Numbered from the stretch's first letter, positions 34,083-43,665 are shown. The stretch: 49,642 bases of DNA from an uncultured Fusobacterium sp. (GCF_905200055.1 NZ_CAJKIS010000015.1:1-49642), one strand, 5' to 3'. Notes: a model not told the origin generated them from the letters alone. Made by a program: numbers and translations.

Positions 34083-35648
34083 ATGAATGTAGTTTTAGGA
34101 ATAGGATTAGTAGTAATCGGACTAAGTATAGTAATATCGTTACTATATAAAAAGTCTGTTATAGATAAAAGAATAAATGAATTAAATGACTTAGAAGATG
34201 AGATAACAAAATCAAAAATAAAAGCGAAAGAGATAGTGGAATTAGCTGAAAAAGAAGCTGTTGCTAAAGGTAAAGAGATTGAATTAAAAGCTAAAGAACA
34301 CGTTTATCAAATAAAAGAGGAAGCAGAAAGAGAAATTAAAAATTCTAAAAATGAACTTCTTCAAAAAGAAGCTAGATTAGCTAAAAAAGAGGAAACTTTA
34401 GATAACAAAATAGAAAAACTTGAAGTAAAAAGTCAAGAGTTAGAAAAAACAACTGAAGAGTTAGAAGCTAAAAAAGAAGAGATTGAAAATATAAAAGTTG
34501 CACAAGAAAATGAATTAGAAAGAATATCTGGACTTTCTAGAAATGAAGCAAGAGATATTTTAATAGCAAAATTAAGAGATGATTTAACTCATGAAACAGC
34601 AGTTGCTATTAGAGAGTTTGAAAGTAAATTAGAAGATGAAAAAGATAGAATTTCAAGAAGAATTTTATCAACAGCAATTGGTAAAGCATCATCAGATTAT
34701 GTTGTAGATGCTACAGTATCAGTTGTAAACCTTCCAAATGATGAGATGAAAGGTAGAATTATAGGAAGAGAAGGAAGAAATATAAGAGCTATCGAGGCTT
34801 TAACAGGTGTAGATATAATTATTGATGATACTCCAGAAGCAGTTGTACTTTCAAGTTTTGATGGAGTAAAAAGAGAGATAGCTAGAATTGCTATTGAAAA
34901 ACTTATTACTGATGGAAGAATCCATCCAGGAAAAATAGAAGAAGTAGTAAATAAAGCTAGAAAAGAGATTGAAAAAGAGATTGTAGATGCAGGAGAAGAG
35001 GCACTAATCGAACTTGGAATTCCAGCAATGCATCCAGAAATTATAAGAACATTAGGAAGATTAAAATTCAGAACAAGTTATGGTCAAAATGTATTAACAC
35101 ACTCTATAGAAGTTGCAAAATTAGCTGCAAACTTAGCAGCAGAGATTGGAGCAGATACAGAGCTTGCTAAGAGAGCAGGACTTTTACATGACGTTGGTAA
35201 AGTTCTAGAAAATGATATAGAAGCTTCTCATGCTATTATAGGTGGAGAGTTCTTGAAGAAATTTGGTGAAAAATCAGATGTTATCAATGGAGTTATGGCT
35301 CACCATAATGAAGTTGAGTTTGAAACTGTAGAAGCAATTCTTGTACAAGCAGCAGATGCTATATCAGCATCAAGACCTGGAGCAAGAAGAGAAACTTTAA
35401 CAGCTTACTTGAAGAGATTAGAAAATCTTGAAGAGATAGCAAACTCATTTAGTGGTGTAGAGTCATCTTATGCAATTCAAGCTGGAAGAGAGATAAGAAT
35501 TATTATCAATCCAGAAGTTGTAAGTGATGATGCAGCTACTAAAATGTCTAGAGATGTGGCTAAGAAAATAGAAGAAACAATGCAATATCCAGGACAAATT
35601 AAAGTTACTATAGTAAGAGAGACAAGAGCTGTAGAATATGCAAAATAA
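34083..35648 (+). CDS. rny: ribonuclease Y
   Basis: A 521-residue membrane-anchored endoribonuclease that starts mRNA decay. It has an N-terminal membrane helix (about 2-22), a long charged coiled coil (about 28-160), a KH RNA-binding domain (RIIGREGRNIRAIE from about 225) and an HD domain with His369-Asp370 (LLHDVGKV). The C-terminal domain is complete. It is transcribed behind the partner-switch pair, which may place RNase Y levels under the same signal. A strong terminator follows. Confidence 0.96.
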   Translation: MNVVLGIGLVVIGLSIVISLLYKKSVIDKRINELNDLEDEITKSKIKAKEIVELAEKEAVAKGKEIELKAKEHVYQIKEEAEREIKNSKNELLQKEARLAKKEETLDNKIEKLEVKSQELEKTTEELEAKKEEIENIKVAQENELERISGLSRNEARDILIAKLRDDLTHETAVAIREFESKLEDEKDRISRRILSTAIGKASSDYVVDATVSVVNLPNDEMKGRIIGREGRNIRAIEALTGVDIIIDDTPEAVVLSSFDGVKREIARIAIEKLITDGRIHPGKIEEVVNKARKEIEKEIVDAGEEALIELGIPAMHPEIIRTLGRLKFRTSYGQNVLTHSIEVAKLAANLAAEIGADTELAKRAGLLHDVGKVLENDIEASHAIIGGEFLKKFGEKSDVINGVMAHHNEVEFETVEAILVQAADAISASRPGARRETLTAYLKRLENLEEIANSFSGVESSYAIQAGREIRIIINPEVVSDDAATKMSRDVAKKIEETMQYPGQIKVTIVRETRAVEYAK

Positions 35649-35662
35649 TATGATTTAAATAT

Positions 35663-35697
35663 AAAAGACTCTGAAAAAACAATCAGAGTCTTTTTAT
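35663..35697 (+). terminator. terminator of rny
   Basis: Perfect twelve-base arms aaaagactctga (35663-35674) and tcagagtctttt (35683-35694) with a T-run. Confidence 0.85.
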
Positions 35698-35720
35698 ATT
35701 AAGAGTTTATAAATGAAAAA

Positions 35721-35749
35721 TTGTTAAATAAAAAAAAAAATGATATAAT
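35721..35749 (+). promoter_or_regulatory. promoter of the ymdB-prmA-cmk-waaA run
   Basis: TTGTTA (35721-35726), 17-base spacer made mostly of A, TATAAT (35744-35749) with TG at the extended -10 position. Confidence 0.65.
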
Positions 35750-35788
35750 TTAGAGTAAAGAAAAAATAAAATAGAAAGAAGGATTAAA

Positions 35789-36583
35789 ATGAAAGTATTA
35801 ATAGTAGGAGATATAGTCGGAAGTCCAGGAAGAGAAACTTTAAAAGCTTTTCTTGAGAAAAAAAGAGGAGATTATGACTTTATAATAGTTAATGGAGAAA
35901 ACTCAGCAGCAGGATTTGGAATTACTGGCAAGATAGCAGATCAACTTTTAGAGTGGGGTTGTGATGTAATAACTGGTGGAAATCATATTTGGGATAAAAA
36001 AGATTTCTATGAGTATTTAGATAAAACAGATAGAGTAGTAAGACCAGCGAACTATCCAGATGAGGGAACACCAGGAAAAGGATATACAATAGTAAAGGAT
36101 AAAAATGGAAATAAAGTGGGAGTAATCTCTATTCAAGGTAGGGTATTTATGCCCCCAATCGATTGTCCATTTAAAAAGGTAAAAGAGATTTTAGAAGAGG
36201 TTAGAAAGGAAACTAGAGTTATTATAGTTGATTTCCATGCAGAAGCAACTTCAGAAAAAATAGCTATGGGATGGCATTTAGATGGATATGTATCTGCAAT
36301 TTATGGAACACATACTCATATTCAAACAGCAGATGAAAGAATACTACCAGAAGGAACTGGATATATAACTGATGTGGGAATGACAGGGTCTACAAATGGA
36401 ATTATAGGAATGTCAATAAACTCTGTACTACCTAAGTTTTTAAATGCACTACCTCAAAGATTTGAGATAGCAGAGGGAAATGAGAGAATCAATGCTATTG
36501 AAATAGAGATTGATTTAGAAACTGGAGAATGTAAAAGCATAGAGAGAATAAATAAAACTTTAACACAAATAAACTTTATGTAA
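35789..36583 (+). CDS. ymdB: YmdB family metallophosphoesterase
   Basis: A 264-residue calcineurin-like phosphoesterase of the TIGR00282 family. Metal-ligand motifs are VGDIVGSPGR (7-16), NGENSAAGFG, GNHIWD, DFHAEATSEK and GTHTHIQTAD. In Bacillus the family has 2',3'-cyclic nucleotide phosphodiesterase activity and is encoded next to rny, as here. AGAAGG precedes the ATG. It begins a tight gene run ending with waaA. Confidence 0.93.
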   Translation: MKVLIVGDIVGSPGRETLKAFLEKKRGDYDFIIVNGENSAAGFGITGKIADQLLEWGCDVITGGNHIWDKKDFYEYLDKTDRVVRPANYPDEGTPGKGYTIVKDKNGNKVGVISIQGRVFMPPIDCPFKKVKEILEEVRKETRVIIVDFHAEATSEKIAMGWHLDGYVSAIYGTHTHIQTADERILPEGTGYITDVGMTGSTNGIIGMSINSVLPKFLNALPQRFEIAEGNERINAIEIEIDLETGECKSIERINKTLTQINFM

Positions 36584-36595
36584 TTGGAGATGGTT

Positions 36596-37528
36596 ATGAA
36601 AGTAGTAGAGATAAAAGTAATTTATGAAAGTGATGATATAGATAGAGCAACTAAAGAGATTTCAGATATATTTTATGATTTTGGTGTAACAGGTTTAAAG
36701 ATAGAAGAACCAATGAAACATAAAAATCCTCTTGATTTCTATAAAAATGAGAAAGATTTCTTGATGGTAGATCATGCTGTTTCAGCTTATTTTCCTTTAA
36801 ATATCTATGCTGAAAAGAGAAAAAAAGTTATATTAGAAAGATTTGAAGAAGTTTTTTCAGATAGAGAAGATATAGTTTATACTATTGATTTTTATGAGTA
36901 TGATGAAGAAGATTATCAAAATAGCTGGAAAAAATATCTATTTACTGAAAAGGTAAGTGAAAGATTTGTTGTAAAACCTACTTGGAGAGAGTATGAGCCT
37001 AAAGAGGATGAGCTTATAATAGAACTAGATCCAGGAAGAGCATTTGGAACAGGATCTCACCCTACAACTTCATTATGTTTAAAACTAATGGAAGAAAATA
37101 TTAAAGAGGGAGACAGTGTAATAGATGTTGGAACAGGATCTGGTATCTTAATGATTGCAGCAGATAGACTTGGAGCTTCTGAAGTTTATGGAACTGATAT
37201 TGATGAGTTAGCAGTGGAATCAGCTAAGGAAAACTTAGAGTTAAATGGAATATCTGAAGATAGAGCAAAAGTTTATTTAGGAAACTTAGTATCTGTAGTA
37301 AATGGAAAAAAATTTGATGTAGTAGTTGCAAATATATTAGCAGATGTACTTTTAATACTACTTAATGATATTTCAAAAGTAGTTAAAAAAGATGGATTGG
37401 TAATATTCTCTGGAATAATAGATGAAAAATGTGAGCTATTAAAAAGAGAAGTTGAAGCTTTAGGAATGGAAATTCTTGAGGTAAAAGCTGATAAAGAATG
37501 GAGAGCAATGTTAATCAAAGCCAATTAA
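36596..37528 (+). CDS. prmA: ribosomal protein L11 methyltransferase
   Basis: A 310-residue SAM-dependent methyltransferase. It has the N-terminal substrate domain with the WKKYLF and ELDPGRAFGTGSHPTT segments, the SAM motif DVGTGSGIL near 180-188, and NILADVL. GGAG selects the ATG at 36596 over a TTG at 36584. It methylates L11 Lys and N-terminal amines. It lies 12 bases after ymdB and 13 before cmk, within one transcript. Confidence 0.94.
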   Translation: MKVVEIKVIYESDDIDRATKEISDIFYDFGVTGLKIEEPMKHKNPLDFYKNEKDFLMVDHAVSAYFPLNIYAEKRKKVILERFEEVFSDREDIVYTIDFYEYDEEDYQNSWKKYLFTEKVSERFVVKPTWREYEPKEDELIIELDPGRAFGTGSHPTTSLCLKLMEENIKEGDSVIDVGTGSGILMIAADRLGASEVYGTDIDELAVESAKENLELNGISEDRAKVYLGNLVSVVNGKKFDVVVANILADVLLILLNDISKVVKKDGLVIFSGIIDEKCELLKREVEALGMEILEVKADKEWRAMLIKAN

Positions 37529-37541
37529 TTAGGGGGATATA

Positions 37542-38201
37542 ATGGAAGAATTTATAGTAACAGTTGATGGACCAGCAGGAAGTGGAAAAAGTACAATAGC
37601 TAAAATAGTTGCAAAAAAATATGACCTAACATATTTAGATACAGGGGCAATGTATAGAATGATAGCTCTTTACTCTTTAGAAAACAGAGTTAACTTAGAA
37701 GATGAGAGAAGTGTAGCTGAAATGTTAGAAAATACAAAATTAGATATAATTGGAAATCAATTTTTTCTAAATGGAAAAGATGTTTCAACAGAAATAAGAA
37801 CACCAGAAGTAAGTGCTGTTGTTTCTCCAGTAGCTGCAATAAAAGCTGTAAGAGTAAAATTAGTAGAACTTCAAAGAGAGATAAGCAAAGGTAAAAGAAT
37901 AATATTAGATGGAAGAGATATTGGAACAGTTGTATTTCCAAAAGCTCAAGTTAAAATATTTTTAGTTGCATCTCCAGAAGAAAGAGCTAGAAGAAGATTA
38001 AATGAGTATAAAGAAAAAGGAATAGAGGAAGATTATGAATCTGTTTTAAATTCAATTAAAGAGAGAGATCACATAGATTCGACTAGAAAGGAAAGCCCGC
38101 TAAAGAAAGCTGATGATGCTATTGAAATAGATAGTAGCAAAATGAGTATAGATGAGGTAGTAGAAGCTATTTCAAATTGCATAGATAGAAAGGTAGGATA
38201 A
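37542..38201 (+). CDS. cmk: cytidylate kinase
   Basis: A 219-residue P-loop kinase that phosphorylates CMP and dCMP. The P-loop is GPAGSGKST (10-18), the CMP site is YLDTGAMYR (31-39), and DGRDIGTVVF and the LID with RARRR follow. AGGGGGAT precedes the ATG. Two bases separate it from waaA. Confidence 0.95.
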   Translation: MEEFIVTVDGPAGSGKSTIAKIVAKKYDLTYLDTGAMYRMIALYSLENRVNLEDERSVAEMLENTKLDIIGNQFFLNGKDVSTEIRTPEVSAVVSPVAAIKAVRVKLVELQREISKGKRIILDGRDIGTVVFPKAQVKIFLVASPEERARRRLNEYKEKGIEEDYESVLNSIKERDHIDSTRKESPLKKADDAIEIDSSKMSIDEVVEAISNCIDRKVG

Positions 38202-38203
38202 AT

Positions 38204-39430
38204 ATGTATAATTTTATTCGTGCATTGTTAATGCCATTTTTATATATGTATATGCTTATCAATAAGGACAAAAGAGAATTTTTTAATAAAAGATTTAAAC
38301 AAAATTTTGATTTTTTAAGAAAAGAAAATTATATTTGGGTTCATTGTTCCTCAATGGGAGAAGTAAACCTATCTGAAGCACTTATAAAAAAACTTTTATC
38401 AGAGAGAAAAGAGAGAATTTTATTAAGTGTTTTTACAGATACAGGAATGGCTAATGCTAAGCAAAAGTATAAGGATAATGATAGAGTTGATATAATATTT
38501 TTCCCATTAGATAAAAAAGATATTATAGAAAATATTATTTCAAAAATAAATCTAAAACTTTTAATATTGATAGAAACAGAGATTTGGCCAAATTTGATTA
38601 CTCAATGTAGCAAAGTTGGAAAAGTAATCATTGTAAATGGAAGAATTTCAGATAAAAGCTTTGGAAAATATAGAAAGTTTAGCTCATATTTGAAACCTCT
38701 TTTTGAAAAAATTTCAGGTTTCTATATGCAATCATCTCTTGATAGTGAAAGAATTATAGAGATTGGGGCAGATAAAAATAAAGTAGAAACTTTAGGAAAT
38801 CTAAAATTTGATATAGAATTAGAAAGATTTTCAGATGAAGTTATAGAGGATATGAAACAAGAAATATGTGTTGATGGAAGGAAGATTTTTACTGCTGGAA
38901 GTACAAGAAGTGGTGAAAATGAGATAATATTAGATGTGTTTGAGAAAATGAAAAATACATTGTTAATATTAGTTCCTAGACATTTAGAGAGAATACCTCA
39001 AATTGAAGAGATTATCAAAGAGAGAAAAAAAAGTTTTTTAAAGTATAGTGAAATAAATAGTGACAATTTTCAAAAAACTGATATAATACTTGTGGACAAA
39101 ATGGGAGTACTTAGAAAACTCTATGCCATAGCAGATATAACCTTTGTAGGAGGAACATTAGTAAATATTGGTGGACATAGTTTATTAGAACCTCTATTCT
39201 ATGAAAAAACTCCAATTTTTGGAAAATATCTTCAAAATGTAAAGGATATTTCAAAAGAGATATTAAAAAAAGATATAGGTTATAAAGTTGAAAATACAGA
39301 GGAATTTTTAAAAGCGATAGAGGATATTGAAAAAACAAGAGGTATAAAAAGAGAGAAGATTAGAGAATTTTTTAGTGAAAATAGTAAAGTAGCTGAGAAA
39401 GTATTAGATAAGATTGACAAATTAATATAA
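38204..39430 (+). CDS. waaA: 3-deoxy-D-manno-octulosonic acid (Kdo) transferase
   Basis: A 408-residue inner-membrane glycosyltransferase adding Kdo from CMP-Kdo to lipid A precursor. It has a short N-terminal membrane helix (about 5-20), the catalytic Glu53 in HCSSMGEVN, a C-terminal GT-B donor lobe with FTAGSTRSGE, and GGHSLLEP near 323-330. It shows that the cell makes LPS. AGGTAGGA precedes the ATG. trmB follows after 21 bases. How many Kdo residues it adds cannot be read. Confidence 0.93.
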   Translation: MYNFIRALLMPFLYMYMLINKDKREFFNKRFKQNFDFLRKENYIWVHCSSMGEVNLSEALIKKLLSERKERILLSVFTDTGMANAKQKYKDNDRVDIIFFPLDKKDIIENIISKINLKLLILIETEIWPNLITQCSKVGKVIIVNGRISDKSFGKYRKFSSYLKPLFEKISGFYMQSSLDSERIIEIGADKNKVETLGNLKFDIELERFSDEVIEDMKQEICVDGRKIFTAGSTRSGENEIILDVFEKMKNTLLILVPRHLERIPQIEEIIKERKKSFLKYSEINSDNFQKTDIILVDKMGVLRKLYAIADITFVGGTLVNIGGHSLLEPLFYEKTPIFGKYLQNVKDISKEILKKDIGYKVENTEEFLKAIEDIEKTRGIKREKIREFFSENSKVAEKVLDKIDKLI

Positions 39431-39451
39431 TTTTATATAGATGGAGGATAA

Positions 39452-40153
39452 ATGACGAAAGAAGAGTTAAAAGAAGATTTATGGAGACATTTTTTCAAGA
39501 ATCCAAGAAAAAATTACAATCCATATATTTATAAACTTCTTGATTTTCCTGAGTATATTATCTATGATAAAGAGATTATGGATTCATATAAAGGAAAATG
39601 GAGAGAGTTTTTTAAAAATGATAATCCTATATATTTAGAGATAGGTTCTGGAAGTGGAAACTTTGCTCAAGGAATGGCAATGAGATACCCTGAAAGAAAT
39701 CATATAGGACTTGAATTAAGATTTAAAAGACTTGTGCTTTCAGCAAATAAAGTTAAGAGAGATAACTCTAAAAATGCTTTATTTTTAAGAAGAAGAGGAG
39801 AAGAGATCCTTTCTTTTGTAGCTGAAAATGAAGTTGATGGAATCTATGTAAATTTTCCAGATCCTTGGGAAGAGAATGAGAAAAATAGAGTTGTTCAAGA
39901 AAGTTTCTTTAAAATATTAGATGTTATCTTGAAAAAAGATGGGAAATTTTTCTTTAAAACAGACCATGATAAATATTATCAAGATGTTTTAGATTTAGTA
40001 GCATCACTAGATGGATATGAGGTAGTTTATCACACTTCAGATCTACATAATAGTGAAAAAGCAGAAGATAATATAAAAACAGAGTTTGAGCAACTATTTT
40101 TATGTAAACACAATAAGAATATAAATTATATTGAAATTTTAAAGACAAAGTAG
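39452..40153 (+). CDS. trmB: tRNA (guanine-N7-)-methyltransferase
   Basis: A 233-residue enzyme forming m7G46 in tRNA. The SAM site is EIGSGSGNFAQG (63-74) and the catalytic segment is NFPDPWEENEKNRVVQ. A family-typical N-terminal extension of about 45 residues precedes. GGAGGAT precedes the ATG. It ends nine bases before purA. Confidence 0.93.
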   Translation: MTKEELKEDLWRHFFKNPRKNYNPYIYKLLDFPEYIIYDKEIMDSYKGKWREFFKNDNPIYLEIGSGSGNFAQGMAMRYPERNHIGLELRFKRLVLSANKVKRDNSKNALFLRRRGEEILSFVAENEVDGIYVNFPDPWEENEKNRVVQESFFKILDVILKKDGKFFFKTDHDKYYQDVLDLVASLDGYEVVYHTSDLHNSEKAEDNIKTEFEQLFLCKHNKNINYIEILKTK

Positions 40154-40162
40154 GAGGTCCAA

Positions 40163-41443
40163 ATGGCAGGATATGTAGTAGTTGGTACACAATGGGGCGA
40201 CGAGGGGAAAGGTAAGATTATTGATGTTTTAGCAAATAAAGCAGATTATGTAGTTAGATTCCAAGGTGGAAATAACGCAGGACATACAGTAGTAGTTAAT
40301 GGTGAAAAATTTATACTTCACCTATTACCATCAGGAATGCTTCATGGAAATGGTAAATGTATAATTGGACCAGGTGTTGTCATAGACCCGAAAGTTTTAT
40401 TAAAAGAACTTGATACTTTAGAGGCTAAAGGAGCTAAAATAGATCACCTATTTATAAGTGATAGAGCTCATATAATAATGCCTTATCATGTAAAGCTAGA
40501 TGAATTATCAGAAGCTACAAGTGGAGCACATAAGATAGGAACTACAAAGAGAGGAATAGGACCTTGTTATGCTGATAAAATAAATAGAGTTGGAATTAGA
40601 GCAGTAGATCTATTAGATATGGAAATCTTTGGAGAAAAATTAAAAAGATTCCTTGAAGCTAAAAACTTAATATTTACAAAAATTTATGAGGAAGCACCTC
40701 TTTCTTATGATGAAATTTTTGAAGAGTATAAAGGTTATGCTGAGAGATTAAAACATAGAATAATAGATTCTATCCCTGAAATCAACAGAGCTTTAGATGA
40801 AGATAAACTTGTTCTTTTTGAAGGGGCTCAAGCTATGATGCTAGATATCAACTATGGAACATATCCATATGTAACTTCATCTTCACCTACAACAGGAGGA
40901 GTTACAACAGGTGCTGGAGTTTCACCTAGAAAGATAACAAAAGGTATAGGAGTTATGAAAGCTTATACAACAAGAGTTGGAGAGGGACCATTCGTAACAG
41001 AACTTACTGATGAATTAGGTGAAAAATTAAGAGAGGTAGGACATGAATATGGTGCTACTACTGGAAGACCTAGAAGATGTGGTTGGTTAGATTTAGTAGT
41101 AGGAAAATATGCAGTAGATATTAATGGACTTACAGATATAGTTATTACTAAAATAGATGTTTTAAGTGGATTAGATACTGTTAAAATTTGTGTTGCTTAC
41201 GATATAGATGGAAAGAGATATACTTCTGTTCCAGCTTCAACAGAGATACTTGCAAGAGCTATTCCTGTGTATGAAGAGTTACCAGGATGGAAAGAAGATA
41301 TTAGTCAAATGAAAAATTATGATGAACTTCCAGAAAATTGTAAGAGATATATTAAGAGAATGGAAGAGATTTTAAATTGTCCAATAAGTGTAGTTTCAGT
41401 TGGACCAGATAGAAGTCAAAATATCCATATAAGAGAGATTTAA
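40163..41443 (+). CDS. purA: adenylosuccinate synthetase
   Basis: A 426-residue GTP-dependent enzyme joining IMP and aspartate on the way to AMP. The P-loop-like GTQWGDEGKGK (8-18), NNAGHT, GTTKRGIGPCYADK and RPRRCGWLD motifs are intact. AGGAGG precedes the ATG. A terminator closes the run. Confidence 0.97.
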   Translation: MAGYVVVGTQWGDEGKGKIIDVLANKADYVVRFQGGNNAGHTVVVNGEKFILHLLPSGMLHGNGKCIIGPGVVIDPKVLLKELDTLEAKGAKIDHLFISDRAHIIMPYHVKLDELSEATSGAHKIGTTKRGIGPCYADKINRVGIRAVDLLDMEIFGEKLKRFLEAKNLIFTKIYEEAPLSYDEIFEEYKGYAERLKHRIIDSIPEINRALDEDKLVLFEGAQAMMLDINYGTYPYVTSSSPTTGGVTTGAGVSPRKITKGIGVMKAYTTRVGEGPFVTELTDELGEKLREVGHEYGATTGRPRRCGWLDLVVGKYAVDINGLTDIVITKIDVLSGLDTVKICVAYDIDGKRYTSVPASTEILARAIPVYEELPGWKEDISQMKNYDELPENCKRYIKRMEEILNCPISVVSVGPDRSQNIHIREI

Positions 41444-41450
41444 TAATTTT

Positions 41451-41483
41451 AAAAAACTTCAGATTTTTTCTGGAGTTTTTTTA
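41451..41483 (+). terminator. terminator of purA
   Basis: Thirteen-base arms aaaaaacttcaga (41451-41463) and tctggagtttttt (41469-41481), one G-U pair, T-run. Confidence 0.8.
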
Positions 41484-41544
41484 TTAAATTTTAACTTTTT
41501 TATATTATAATTTTAAATATAAAAAATATTAGGGAAGTGAGTTT

Positions 41545-41958
41545 ATGTGGATTGTTTTTGCTGTATCATCAGCAGTATTTGCTGCTTTAACTTCAATTTT
41601 TGCTAAAATAGGGATAGAAAATATTAATTCTAATATTGCAACAGCAATACGAACATTGGTAGTTCTTATTATGGCATGGATAATGGTATTTTTAACTGGG
41701 CAACATAGTAATTTAGGAAGTATCAGTCAAAGAAACTGGATATTTTTAATTATTTCAGGTATATGTACAGGGCTTTCATGGTTATGTTATTACAAAGCTC
41801 TTCAAAGTACAGAGGTAATGAAGGTAGTGGCAATAGATAAATTTAGTATAGTATTAACACTAATTTTCTCTTTTATTATTTTAAAAGAGGCAATTACTTT
41901 AAAAATGATTGTAGGAATTATTTGTATTACAGTAGGCACACTTTTATTAGCTTTTTAG
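41545..41958 (+). CDS. EamA family half-size transporter
   Basis: A 137-residue membrane protein with five hydrophobic segments, one EamA (DMT) unit instead of the usual two. This is a known short form (COG2510 type) thought to work as a homodimer, not a truncated gene. It has the FSIVLTLIFSFIILKEAITLKMIVG helix-charge-helix segment typical of the family. The substrate is unknown. AGGGAAGTGAG precedes the ATG. It stands alone between two terminators. Confidence 0.82.
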   Translation: MWIVFAVSSAVFAALTSIFAKIGIENINSNIATAIRTLVVLIMAWIMVFLTGQHSNLGSISQRNWIFLIISGICTGLSWLCYYKALQSTEVMKVVAIDKFSIVLTLIFSFIILKEAITLKMIVGIICITVGTLLLAF

Positions 41959-41976
41959 ATAAGTATTATATAAATT

Positions 41977-42031
41977 AGGAGCTATTTTAAATCAATAATT
42001 TATTTTATTGATGTATTGTAGCTCTTTTTTT
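41977..42031 (+). terminator. two-stage hairpin terminator after the EamA gene
   Basis: Outer arms aggagcta (41977-41984) and tagctctt (42019-42026, one G-U), inner atcaata/tattgat pair, followed by seven T. Confidence 0.75.
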
Positions 42032-42321
42032 ATATTATATATTATTTTTATAAAAAATCTTTATTTAAGTTATATAAAATTGATATTTGCTTTTTTATAA
42101 GTTTAGAACTATATCTATATTATAAAAATAAAATTTACTAGTAGTTTGTAGAGAAAATGATAATTTTGTTATTAAAGAATGAACAGAAAAAAAAGTTGAG
42201 TATAAATTTTATATTAGATATTTTTAATATTAATGAATAAAAAAATAATTATTTTGTTTTATGGAAAAAGGAAGATTTTTTATTTACAATACTATAAGAG
42301 AAAATAAAGGTGGAGGAAAAA
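42032..42321. other. gene-free AT-rich stretch before dapF
   Basis: About 290 bases of very AT-rich sequence (with the preceding terminator, 363 bases between stop and start). A 27-codon frame at 42157-42240 has no ribosome site and is not supported. No convincing promoter pair was found; only the GGTGGAGG site just before dapF is clear. Confidence 0.6.
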
Positions 42322-43152
42322 ATGAAATTTACAAAGATGCAAGCAGCAGGAAATGATTTTATTTTAGTAAATGGGTTAGAAAAACAAAAAGATGATTGGA
42401 ATGAATTTGCAAGAAAGGTATGTGATAGGCATTTTGGGATAGGTGCAGATGGATTGATGTTTTGTAGTGAAAGTAAAATAGGAGATATAAAGATGAATTA
42501 TTATAACTCTGATGGCTCAAGAGGAGAGATGTGTGGTAATGGAATTAGATGTTTTTCTAAATTTGTTTATGATAATAAAATAATAGATAAAAAACAGTTT
42601 TTAGTTGAAACAGATGCAGGACTAAAAACTCTTAGTTTAGAGATAGATGAAAATGGAAAAGCAAACTATATAACTGTAAATATGGGAAAAACTAATTTTA
42701 AAGCTAGTTCAATTGCAAAAATTAAAGATAGTGAAACTATTTTAAATAGAAAGGTAATTGTAGATAAAAAAGAGGTAATAATATCAAGTGCATTGATGGG
42801 AGTACCACATACAGTAATATTTGTTGATGATTTTTCTAAATATAATATAAATTATTTAGGAAGTAAAATAGAGAAATTGGAGATATTTAAAAATAACACA
42901 AATGTAAATTTTGTAAAGAAAATAGATGAAAAAACATTAGAAATAAAAACTTGGGAAAGAGGAGCAGGAAGAACTTTAGGATGTGGAACTGGTTGTTGTG
43001 CAGCAGCAGCTATAGCAAAGAGATTGGGAATAGTTAATGAAAATAAGATTTTAATGAAAGCAGAAGGAGGACAAATTCAAGTAGAGATAAAAGATGATTA
43101 TAGTATTATCATGTCTGGAAAAGCAGAGAAAATTTGTACAGGAGATATATAA
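42322..43152 (+). CDS. dapF: diaminopimelate epimerase
   Basis: A 276-residue PLP-independent epimerase converting LL- to meso-diaminopimelate for lysine and peptidoglycan. The two catalytic Cys are Cys71 (MCGNGIRC) and Cys221 (GCGTGC), each in its conserved motif. TGGAGG precedes the ATG at 42322; an in-frame ATG at 42310 overlaps that site. It is a stand-alone gene, not in a dap operon. In F. nucleatum peptidoglycan carries lanthionine, so this enzyme may also act on lanthionine; the sequence cannot tell. Confidence 0.94.
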   Translation: MKFTKMQAAGNDFILVNGLEKQKDDWNEFARKVCDRHFGIGADGLMFCSESKIGDIKMNYYNSDGSRGEMCGNGIRCFSKFVYDNKIIDKKQFLVETDAGLKTLSLEIDENGKANYITVNMGKTNFKASSIAKIKDSETILNRKVIVDKKEVIISSALMGVPHTVIFVDDFSKYNINYLGSKIEKLEIFKNNTNVNFVKKIDEKTLEIKTWERGAGRTLGCGTGCCAAAAIAKRLGIVNENKILMKAEGGQIQVEIKDDYSIIMSGKAEKICTGDI

Positions 43153-43216
43153 AAAATAATTTATAAACAGGTAGCGTAATAAATTATGATAAGTACACAA
43201 AATTATTTACACCATC

Positions 43217-43258
43217 AAAAAAAGAACTAATTAAATTTCTAAAATTAGTTCTTTTTTT
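43217..43258. terminator. bidirectional terminator between dapF and the ArsC-like gene
   Basis: Sixteen-base arms 43217-43232 (seven A, then gaactaatt) and 43243-43258 (aattagttc, then seven T) end in T-runs on both strands, serving the two converging genes. Confidence 0.8.
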
Positions 43259-43305
43259 AATCCTCTAATTATTAATTTTAAAATAAAAAGAATTTAAGCT
43301 AAAAA

Positions 43306-43665
43306 TTATTTATTAAAAAATTCAGCCCATTTATCAGCTTTGAAACCTAAAAGTACACCTTTTTCAGTAACCACAAGAGGTCTTTTTACTAACATACCAT
43401 TAGAAGCTAGAATTTTAATAAGCTCCTCATCAGATTCAGTTGCTACTTTTTCTTTTAAATTCATCTCTCTATATAAGATTCCACTTGTATTAAAGAATTT
43501 TTTAACAGGGAGTCCACTTAAGGCTATAAACTCTTTTAACTCTTCAGCAGTAGGGTTATTTTCAACAATATGTCTATCTGTAAAAGATAGATTATTCTCT
43601 TCTAACCATTTTTTAGCTTTTATACAAGTACTACATTTTGGATAGTTTATAAAAAGTATTGACAT
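43306..43665 (-). CDS. ArsC/Spx family thioredoxin-fold protein
   Basis: A 119-residue protein of the arsenate reductase-like (YffB/YusI/Spx) family. The redox motif Cys11-x-x-Cys14 lies in YPKCSTC, and the RPLVV segment near 95 corresponds to the Arg-Pro pair of ArsC. No ars genes are near, so arsenate resistance is doubtful and a general thiol reductase or Spx-like role is as likely. AAGGAGGAA precedes the ATG, and a TATAAT-like -10 lies at 43705-43700 on the minus strand. Confidence 0.85.
   Translation of the reverse strand: MSILFINYPKCSTCIKAKKWLEENNLSFTDRHIVENNPTAEELKEFIALSGLPVKKFFNTSGILYREMNLKEKVATESDEELIKILASNGMLVKRPLVVTEKGVLLGFKADKWAEFFNK

Noticed and set aside
42157..42240. 27-codon frame in the gap before dapF
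   Set aside because: No ribosome site or promoter, composition like the surrounding non-coding DNA, no recognisable protein.
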